A stretch of DNA of 64,000 nt from Streptomyces sp. CB01580 (lineage in GTDB: Bacteria; Actinomycetota; Actinomycetes; Streptomycetales; Streptomycetaceae), in NCBI RefSeq assembly GCF_001905795.1, contig NZ_LIXJ01000014.1, positions 117,266-181,265 of the forward strand, read 5' to 3'. The translations under genes were made by a program, and so were the position numbers. Below are positions 58,098 through 64,000 of the stretch, piece by piece (position 1 is the first letter of the stretch; the number at the start of each line of letters is the position of its first letter). The notes under the pieces were generated by a model, which was given only the letters and a program-made list of their open reading frames with translations, was not told the DNA's origin and ran no database searches.

Positions 58098-59198
58098 CTA
58101 CTGCCTGCCGGCGCCGGGGGCCGGGGATGTGCCGTCGGCCCCGGTGATCCGCGACGCTCCGCCCGCCGCCCCGATGAACGGTGCGGCGGCCAGCCTGTCG
58201 ACCGCTCGTCCCACCACCTCCGGCGGCAGCAGACCGGGGCCCTGACCGCGCGCGAACTCCGCGAACGTCTCCGCGGTGGTGAACGCCGGGTGGAACCCCA
58301 GGGTCTCCCGCATCTGGACAGTCGACACCACCCGCCCGTGGGTCAGCAGCCGGATCTGCTCCGGCGAGAAGTCCGTCATGCCGGCCCGGCGCAGCGCCTG
58401 GCCGACCCAGGTGACAGCGGGCAGCAGCAGCGGCATCGTCGGCCGTCCGAGCCGCCGCGCGCACTGCGAGAGCAGCAGCACCCCGTCCCCGGCGATGTTG
58501 AAGGTACCGCTGTTCAACGTCCCGCGCCTCGGCTCGCGCGAGGCGATGCCCAGGACGTCGAGGACATCGTCCTCGTGCACGAACTGAAGTCTCGGGTCGT
58601 ACCCGAACACCGTCGGCAGGACGGGCAGCGACAGATAGTCGGCGAGCGGCGAATCCGCCTCCGGCCCGAGGATGTTCGCGAACCTGAGCACGCACACGGC
58701 GACGTCCGGCCGACGGCGCGCGAAGCCCCGTACGTACCCCTCGACCTCCACCACGTCCTTCGCGAACCCGCCGCTGGGCAGCGACTTGGGCGGGGTCGTC
58801 TCGCCGAAGACGGCCGGATCGCGGGGCGCGGAACCGTACACGTTCGTACTGGACTTGACCACCAGCCGCCGCACGCGCGGGGCCTTCTGGCAGGCCCCCA
58901 GCAGCTGCATCGTGCCGATGACGTTGATCTCCTTGACCGCGGTCCGGCCTCCCGTACCGGCCGACTTCGCGGAGACGTCCAGATGGACGACCGTGTCGAC
59001 CGCGTGCTCCGCGAGCACCCTCGCGATGGTGGGCCGACGGATGTCCGCCACCACGAACCGGGCGTCGCCCAGCGAGTGCCCGGGCGCGACGGCATCGACG
59101 GCGATCACCCGGTCCACCTCCGGGTCACCCTGGATGCGCCGCACGAAACGGCCGCCCAGCTGCCGGGCCGCTCCCGTGACCAGCACGACCTTCCCCAA
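58098..59198 (-). CDS. NAD-dependent epimerase/dehydratase-family protein (extended SDR)
   Basis: The 366-residue protein opens with VLVTGAARQLGGRFVRR, the Rossmann loop of extended SDRs, with VVHLDV and SSTNVYGSAP as later landmarks. The usual YxxxK is altered: FAKDVVEVEGY has Phe where the catalytic Tyr normally is. This could be a non-catalytic or divergent member of the GalE2-like family found in actinobacteria (Rv0501). It sits between bS22 and the acyltransferase. The last 30 residues (GGASRITGADGTSPAPGAGRQ) are disordered. Confidence 0.85.
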   Translation of the reverse strand: MGKVVLVTGAARQLGGRFVRRIQGDPEVDRVIAVDAVAPGHSLGDARFVVADIRRPTIARVLAEHAVDTVVHLDVSAKSAGTGGRTAVKEINVIGTMQLLGACQKAPRVRRLVVKSSTNVYGSAPRDPAVFGETTPPKSLPSGGFAKDVVEVEGYVRGFARRRPDVAVCVLRFANILGPEADSPLADYLSLPVLPTVFGYDPRLQFVHEDDVLDVLGIASREPRRGTLNSGTFNIAGDGVLLLSQCARRLGRPTMPLLLPAVTWVGQALRRAGMTDFSPEQIRLLTHGRVVSTVQMRETLGFHPAFTTAETFAEFARGQGPGLLPPEVVGRAVDRLAAAPFIGAAGGASRITGADGTSPAPGAGRQ

Positions 59199-59325
59199 GA
59201 TCAGCGCCTTCCGTCGAAAGGTTCTACCTGGCCGTCACGGTAGCGGGTGGACGTCGCCCCGCGACGACCTCGCGGCGGGCTTCCTCCGACTCTTGGCCCG
59301 AATGCGGGTACCTCTCCACAACGCG

Positions 59326-59362
59326 CCGCAGCCCTCCCGCCATTTCGGCGGGAGGGCTGCGG
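59326..59362 (-). terminator. Terminator after bS22
   Basis: Perfect 16-base arms (59326-59341 and 59347-59362) enclose ATTTC. It begins 19 bases past the bS22 stop, so bS22 and the epimerase gene are transcribed separately. Confidence 0.92.
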
Positions 59363-59381
59363 AATCACGAACCGCGTTCGC

Positions 59382-59480
59382 TTACTTCTTGTTGCGACGC
59401 TGAACGCGCGTGCGCTTGAGCAGCTTGCGGTGCTTCTTCTTGGCCATCCGCTTACGCCGCTTCTTGATAACAGAGCCCAC
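59382..59480 (-). CDS. Small ribosomal protein bS22 (AURKAIP1/COX24-like)
   Basis: The 32-residue Lys/Arg-rich protein MGSVIKKRRKRMAKKKHRK ... TRVQRRNKK matches the mycobacterial ribosomal protein bS22 almost residue for residue. It binds in the small subunit's 16S rRNA. The GTG start has GAGGG five bases upstream. It lies between the epimerase and an excisionase-like HTH gene, the same order as Rv0500A/Rv0500B/Rv0501. Confidence 0.93.
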   Translation of the reverse strand: MGSVIKKRRKRMAKKKHRKLLKRTRVQRRNKK

Positions 59481-59631
59481 GACTACCCTCGCTCACTTCT
59501 CGGAACATCCCCACGCCAGCGGGGATCGGTGCGGGGCGTCTGGGCCCACACGACCTACGTCGGCCTAGCCTACCCGCCACCGCGTGAGGGACGTAATCCG
59601 AGGCGAATATCAGGTGGACTCCGCCCCGGTA

Positions 59632-59844
59632 TCAGGCGGATTCCACCCCCACGAAGGACTCGCGGAGATACTCGTGAACCGCTTGCTCCGGAACCCGGAA
59701 GGACCTGCCCACCCGGATTGCCGGCAGATGACCGCTGTGCACCAAACGGTACACGGTCATCTTCGACACCCTCATGACCGAGGCGACTTCCGCCACGGTC
59801 AGAAACTTGACCTCGTTGAGAGGCCTTTCGCTGCCAGCAGCCAT
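59632..59844 (-). CDS. Excisionase/MerR-like HTH DNA-binding protein
   Basis: The 70-residue protein is one winged-helix DNA-binding domain: VKFLTVAEVASVMRVSKMTVYRLVHSGHLPAIRVGRSFRVPEQAVHEYLRES. It resembles the BldC/excisionase class, though its sequence differs from BldC. It is the Rv0500A-type protein found next to bS22. ATG 59844 is chosen, with GGTGGG upstream; an upstream in-frame start adds 11 residues without similarity. Confidence 0.88.
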   Translation of the reverse strand: MAAGSERPLNEVKFLTVAEVASVMRVSKMTVYRLVHSGHLPAIRVGRSFRVPEQAVHEYLRESFVGVESA

Positions 59845-59972
59845 GACCCACCTGTACCTTCCGCACGAGACGCGCACCGGCTTCCCCTCCGGTGACTCTT
59901 CGTCGTTGTGCGCTCACTCCCCAGATTAGGGGCGGGTGATGCGAGTGGGGAAGAGGAGAGGTGACCGGCCGC

Positions 59973-60812
59973 CTACTGTGACAGACACGCCCGATTGAGT
60001 ACATAGCGAGTGAGCGGCAGGTAGGAGGCGGACCCTACGGCGTCGTCGAGCGGCACGGCGACCGACACCCGCCCCTCGGCCTCCCCGACGAACAGCGCGG
60101 GGTCGTCCGTGTCAGCCAGCCCGATCGCCTCGATGCCCAGCTGACCTGCTCCGCAGACCCATCCGTGGTCCCCCACGACCAGCCCGGGAAGCCGCCCACT
60201 GCCCACCGCCGCCGCCTCCAGGGCGACCCGCACCGGCAGCGGCGAGTGGGTGTGTGCGCCGGTGTCGTCGCCGGGACTCCGTGCGCCCGGCTCGCGCACC
60301 ATCGCGACCCCTCGTACGTAATCGAGGCGGCACGTACGTACGCCGAACCGGGTCGTTATGTCGATACATCGCCCCTGCGCAGGGGTGAGGACGGGACATC
60401 CCGCCGCCGACACGGCGTCTGCCAGCGCTGCGTAGAAACCGAGCAGCCGATGCGGGTGCCCGGTCCCGAACAACACCGGCGACCGTCGCGACGCGGCCTC
60501 CGACAGCCGCCCGGCGAACGCCTCCAGCCCTGCCAGGGTCCGCTCGGGATCGATCACGTCGGGGCCCGAGACGAAGGCCGGGTCGTCACAGACCCCGCAC
60601 TTGTCGGCCATCAGACGAAGAAGCTCGGGCTCGCCCCAGTCCCCCTCGGGAGCGAGGCCGAGCGTCATGCGCGGATCACGGGCCGCGAAGAGCCGATAGC
60701 TCCGCAGGCTCGCCTCCCGCGTCGTGGCCACGGGACCGGCCAGCCGGGCCCTCAGCAGATGCGCACGCAGCGCTCCGGTGCTCAACACCCCGCCGATGCT
60801 TCCCCCAACCAC
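59973..60812 (-). CDS. Phosphatase-like protein of unknown specificity
   Basis: The 279-residue protein has VLFGTGHPHRLLGFYAALADA and LVVGDHGWVCGAGQLGIEAIG, features seen in a family annotated as phosphatase in Streptomyces. A Cys-rich stretch is ADKCGVCDD, and ITTRFGVRTCRLDYVRG follows. No HAD, PTP or metallophosphatase signature is complete, so the catalytic role is unconfirmed. It lies upstream of the excisionase-like HTH gene, on the same strand. Confidence 0.65.
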   Translation of the reverse strand: MVGGSIGGVLSTGALRAHLLRARLAGPVATTREASLRSYRLFAARDPRMTLGLAPEGDWGEPELLRLMADKCGVCDDPAFVSGPDVIDPERTLAGLEAFAGRLSEAASRRSPVLFGTGHPHRLLGFYAALADAVSAAGCPVLTPAQGRCIDITTRFGVRTCRLDYVRGVAMVREPGARSPGDDTGAHTHSPLPVRVALEAAAVGSGRLPGLVVGDHGWVCGAGQLGIEAIGLADTDDPALFVGEAEGRVSVAVPLDDAVGSASYLPLTRYVLNRACLSQ

Positions 60813-60914
60813 CCGAACGGAGGGCCAAAAGCCGGGTGATGCCCCACGGTCGGCGTAACGGACCTCGACGCGTACGAGAGAACTCCCGTGTCCACGACAC
60901 GGAACGACGGGGTC

Positions 60915-62087
60915 TCAGGCCAGCAGCCCCCGCAGCGGGAACGCCGCCCGCCGGGTCGCCAGCACCGCCTGGTCGAGCCGGTCCGCGGGGTCGTACCCCT
61001 CCTCCCACGGCTTCCAGGACGGAGCGCGCCCGTCCGTCATCCGGGCGGGCCCCAACCGCCGTGTCCGCGCGTAGACCTCGTCCCGCCACGAGGACGGGAT
61101 CACCGACTCGGGATCCACCGGCGTGTGCGCGGCGATCCCCACCAGATGCGCCCAGGACCGCGGCACCACGTCGACCACCTCGTACCCGCCACCGCCGAGC
61201 GCGATCCAGCGCCCGCCCTCCGCATGGGCGTGGGCGAGGTCGTGACAGGCCGTCATCACGGCGCGCTGAGCGTCCAACGACACCGCGAAGTGGGCGAGCG
61301 GGTCCTCGAAGTGCGTGTCGGCCCCGTGCTGCGTGACCAGGACCTGCGGCCGGAAGTCCGCCAGCAGTTCCGGCACCACCGCGTGGAACGCCCGCAGCCA
61401 CCCCGCGTCGCCCGTGCCGGCGGGCAGCGCCACGTTCACCGCGCTGCCCTCGCCCGCCCCGACGCCGGTCTCCTGAGGCCAGCCGGTCTGAGGGAAGAGG
61501 GTGCGGGGGTGCTCGTGCAGCGACACGGTCAGGACCCTCGGATCCTCCCCGAACGCCGCCTGCACCCCGTCGCCGTGGTGCACGTCGACGTCGACGTACG
61601 CGATCCGCTCGGCGCCCAGTTCCAGCATCCGCGCGATGGCGAGCGCCGCGTCGTTGTAGACGCAGAACCCGGCCGCACCGCCCGGCATGGCGTGGTGCAG
61701 CCCGCCGGTGAAGTTCACCGCGTGCGCGGTGTCGCCGCGCCACACCGCCTCGGCCGCGGCCACCGACTGCCCGGCGATCAGCGCCGACGCCTCGTGCATC
61801 CCCCGGAACGCGGGGTCGTCGACCGTCCCGAGTCCATAGCGCTGATCGGCCCGCTCCGGATCGGCGGAGGCCGCGCGCACGGCCGCCACGTAGTCCTCAC
61901 GGTGCACCAGGCGCAGGGTCGAGTCCCCGGCGGGCCTGCCCGCCACCACGTCCACGGCGCGGTCGAGTCCCAACGCCCGCACCAGCCCCATCGTCAGGGC
62001 GAGTCGCACGGGGTCCATCGGGTGGCCTTCCCCGAAGTCGTATCCCGTGACTGCGTCATCCCACATCAGCTGTGTGCGGCCGCTCAT
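60915..62087 (-). CDS. acuC: AcuC-like acetoin utilisation/histone-deacetylase-family protein
   Basis: The 390-residue protein is a zinc-dependent deacetylase-like enzyme. Typical signatures are GGLHHAMPGGAAGFCVYND, VDVDVHHGDGVQAAF (zinc-binding Asp and His), HGADTHFEDPLAHF, and WIALGGGGYEVVDVVPR. In Bacillus AcuC deacetylates acetyl-CoA synthetase; here the substrate may be a lysine-acylated enzyme. ATG 62087 is chosen, with GGTGGCGGGC upstream; it overlaps the MFS stop by 32 bases, so the two are probably co-transcribed. An in-frame GTG adds three residues. Confidence 0.9.
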   Translation of the reverse strand: MSGRTQLMWDDAVTGYDFGEGHPMDPVRLALTMGLVRALGLDRAVDVVAGRPAGDSTLRLVHREDYVAAVRAASADPERADQRYGLGTVDDPAFRGMHEASALIAGQSVAAAEAVWRGDTAHAVNFTGGLHHAMPGGAAGFCVYNDAALAIARMLELGAERIAYVDVDVHHGDGVQAAFGEDPRVLTVSLHEHPRTLFPQTGWPQETGVGAGEGSAVNVALPAGTGDAGWLRAFHAVVPELLADFRPQVLVTQHGADTHFEDPLAHFAVSLDAQRAVMTACHDLAHAHAEGGRWIALGGGGYEVVDVVPRSWAHLVGIAAHTPVDPESVIPSSWRDEVYARTRRLGPARMTDGRAPSWKPWEEGYDPADRLDQAVLATRRAAFPLRGLLA

Positions 62088-63273
62088 GCCCGCCACCGTA
62101 TCGGGCGGGCGGCGCGTCGAACGACTTGGCGTACGCGAGCGTCGCGAGCACCAGCACCATCGGCACCAGCATCGCCCCGCGGTAGCTCCACGCGTCCCCC
62201 AGCACCCCCACGAGCGGCGAACCGATCAGGAAGCCCACATAGTTGAAGACGTTGAGCCGAGCGATGGCCGTGTCGCTCGCGCCGGGGAACATCCGCCCGG
62301 CGGCGACGAACGTCTGCGGCATGACCACGCACAGCCCGAACCCCAGCATCGTGAACCCGAGCATCCCGACCCACGCCCCGCCGGCAGCCGAGACCACGGC
62401 GAACCCGGCGGCCGCCAGCACGCTCCCGAACCGCACCACGGCCACGGCCCCGAACCGCCGCACCCCGAAGTCCCCGACGGTCCTCCCCAGCAGCGTCGTC
62501 ACCATGTAGACGTTGTACGGGACGGTCGACAGCTGCTCCGAACTCCCCAGCACGTCATGGAGGTACTTCGCGCTCCAGTTGGAGACCGTCGAGTCCCCGA
62601 TGTACGCGAAGCTCATGACGAGACAGAGCGGCATCAGCAGCTTGAAGGAGACCGAGGCAGTGTCCTTGGCCCCTTCCTCCCCCGGTCCCTCGGCCGCCGC
62701 CCTGCCCTCGGCATACCACCGGCTGCCGACGAACGCGGCGGGCAGCAGCACGACGACGGCCGGGAGGTACGACATCAGCAGCGAGAGGTCCCAGTGCGCC
62801 CCGGCCCACGCCATCGACGCCCCGGCGATCCCGCCCAGGCTGTACGCGGCGTGGAACCCGAGCATGATGGAACGCCTGTACGCCCGCTGAAGGCTCACCC
62901 CGATCATGTTCATGGAGGCGTCGAGCGCCCCGACGGCGAGCCCGAACGCCCCGAGCGCGAGCGCCGCTTCCCACAGCGCGTCACCGGCTCCGGCGGCGAC
63001 CAGCGCGAGCATCACCACGGGCTGCGCCCACCTGAGTACGACGCCCGGCCGCACCCGCGCGACCACCTTCTCGGTGATCACGCTGCCCACACCGGCGAGA
63101 ATCGGCACCGCGGCCAGAAACGCCGGCAGCAGTCCATCGGATATCCCGTACCGGTCCTGGATCGCGGGTATCCGTGTCACGAGCAGAGCGAACGTCACTC
63201 CCTGCGCGAAGAAGCTCAGCGTGAGGGAGGCCCTGCCGTTCCGCAGGCGCGCATCTGTCATGGCCACAGTCAT
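62056..63273 (-). CDS. MFS transporter
   Basis: This 405-residue permease of the major facilitator superfamily has about 12 predicted membrane helices, with a larger cytoplasmic loop near residue 200 (EGRAAAEGPGEEGAKDTA). N-terminal elements are SLTLSFFAQGVTFALLVTRIPAIQDRYG and a charged helix loop EKVVARVRPGV. It resembles the YbjJ-like/FucP-type branch, but the substrate is not inferable. Its stop overlaps acuC. TACGCT lies seven bases before the ATG and may be a leaderless -10. Confidence 0.88.
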   Translation of the reverse strand: MTVAMTDARLRNGRASLTLSFFAQGVTFALLVTRIPAIQDRYGISDGLLPAFLAAVPILAGVGSVITEKVVARVRPGVVLRWAQPVVMLALVAAGAGDALWEAALALGAFGLAVGALDASMNMIGVSLQRAYRRSIMLGFHAAYSLGGIAGASMAWAGAHWDLSLLMSYLPAVVVLLPAAFVGSRWYAEGRAAAEGPGEEGAKDTASVSFKLLMPLCLVMSFAYIGDSTVSNWSAKYLHDVLGSSEQLSTVPYNVYMVTTLLGRTVGDFGVRRFGAVAVVRFGSVLAAAGFAVVSAAGGAWVGMLGFTMLGFGLCVVMPQTFVAAGRMFPGASDTAIARLNVFNYVGFLIGSPLVGVLGDAWSYRGAMLVPMVLVLATLAYAKSFDAPPARYGGGHERPHTADVG

Positions 63274-63315
63274 GGCGGCGAGCGTAGGGCCAGTTTCTAC
63301 CCGTGGGTAGAGAGA

Positions 63316-63960
63316 TCACGCGAGCATTTCCCGCAGTTGGCTCATGTCGGAGAAGAGGCCCGTCACCCCGGTGAGCCGGTCCGCCGGCATCATCGACGTG
63401 AACCCGTACACGTCCATCCCCGCGGCCTTCGCCGCCTGCACACCGAGCGGGCTGTCCTCGATGACGACGCACCGCTCGGGGGCGACGCCCATCCGTTCTG
63501 CGGCATACAGGAACAGGTCCGGCGCCGGCTTGCCGCGCCCGACGTCGTCCACGCTGAAGATCCATTCTTCTTCGAACCACTGGTCCAGCCCGGTCTTGAG
63601 GTGCCCGACCCGGATCCGCTCATGGCTCCCGGACGACGCCACGCAGTAGGCCACCCCGTCGGCGACGAGCCCCGCCAGCACGTCCTCGACGCCCGGCACC
63701 GGCACCAACTCCTGGCGGAACGCCGCGAAAACGCGCGAGTGAAACGTCTCGTCGAAGTCGTCGGGCAGCTTCCCGCCCGTTCTTTCCTCGACGAGATCGT
63801 GCACGCGGTGCACGGCGGCCCCCATGTAGTCCCGGAGGCTTTCCTGGTACGAGGTGGGGTGGCCGAGTTCGGTGAGGTACTCGGCCAGGATCGTGTTGGA
63901 GATCGGCTCGCTGTCCACGAGCACCCCGTCGTTGTCGAAGATGACCAGTTCGTAGCGCAT
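63316..63960 (-). CDS. HAD-superfamily hydrolase (beta-PGM/YieH-like)
   Basis: The 214-residue protein has all four HAD motifs: motif I VIFDNDGVLVDSEP, motif II CVASSGSHERI, motif III Lys in GRGKPAPDLFL, motif IV VVIEDSPLGVQAAKAAG. A helical cap (residues 18-85) is present, so it should be active. It likely dephosphorylates sugar phosphates or related compounds. It contrasts with the deleted HAD at 13.3 kb. Confidence 0.92.
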   Translation of the reverse strand: MRYELVIFDNDGVLVDSEPISNTILAEYLTELGHPTSYQESLRDYMGAAVHRVHDLVEERTGGKLPDDFDETFHSRVFAAFRQELVPVPGVEDVLAGLVADGVAYCVASSGSHERIRVGHLKTGLDQWFEEEWIFSVDDVGRGKPAPDLFLYAAERMGVAPERCVVIEDSPLGVQAAKAAGMDVYGFTSMMPADRLTGVTGLFSDMSQLREMLA

Positions 63961-63966
63961 GGTCCG

Positions 63967-63972
63967 AGACTA
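63967..63972 (-). promoter_or_regulatory. Candidate leaderless -10 of the HAD gene
   Basis: TAGTCT on the minus strand lies six bases before the ATG, as for hemB. No -35 is clear. Confidence 0.35.
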
Positions 63973-64000
63973 GACGCTCTGAACGCGAGAAAGCCCCGCA

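Overview
The window is very GC-rich actinobacterial chromosome, almost certainly Streptomyces. The markers are GTG/TTG starts and GTGA/ATGA stop-start overlaps, third codon positions close to all G/C, the developmental sigma factor BldN with its anti-sigma RsbN, the rex-hemA-hemC-hemD operon with a Rex operator, a class I lysyl-tRNA synthetase next to argS, and an ATPase / DUF5753 / DUF397 cluster. It reads as chromosomal core with short accessory stretches. I see no IS element, prophage, tRNA, rRNA or CRISPR array.

Layout. 0-10 kb: tail of a type I solute-binding protein, a SRPBCC protein, the System II cytochrome c maturation operon (resA-ccdA-resB-ccsB, minus strand, closed by a 22-bp-stem terminator), a polysaccharide-deacetylase-like lipoprotein, and hemL coupled to a histidine phosphatase. 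10-31 kb is accessory-like: a GH65 glycosidase/phosphorylase coupled to an internally deleted beta-PGM-type HAD protein, an Acg-type nitroreductase beside a universal stress protein, AraC, GNAT, Mut7-C, a divergent TetR/flavin monooxygenase pair with four operator-like palindromes, an SDR, RtcB, two DUF3558 lipoproteins and a DUF2637 membrane protein with a Gln-rich tail. Short-period tandem repeats (16-23 bp) recur between these genes. 31-46 kb: lysS and argS, a membrane-anchored HTH protein, secreted or lipoproteins, the ATPase / HTH-DUF5753 / DUF397 cluster and a secreted protein with a recent internal duplication. 46-64 kb: hemB, hemD, hemC, hemA, rex, glutaredoxin, SerB-type HAD, bldN-rsbN, acyltransferase, epimerase, bS22, excisionase-type HTH, a phosphatase-like protein, an AcuC-like deacetylase, MFS and HAD.

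How it fits together. Most early tetrapyrrole enzymes are here: HemA and HemL make 5-aminolevulinate, HemB and HemC give hydroxymethylbilane, and the HemD fusion makes uroporphyrinogen III and can divert it to precorrin-2. Haem attachment to cytochrome c is encoded at the other end of the window. Rex, an NADH/NAD+ sensor, has a near-consensus operator before rex-hemACD, and weaker look-alikes lie before resA and hemL, so one redox switch may span both ends. The block hemB-D-C-A / glutaredoxin / SerB / acyltransferase / epimerase / bS22 / HTH matches the gene order I remember from mycobacteria, with rex and bldN-rsbN as the streptomycete additions.
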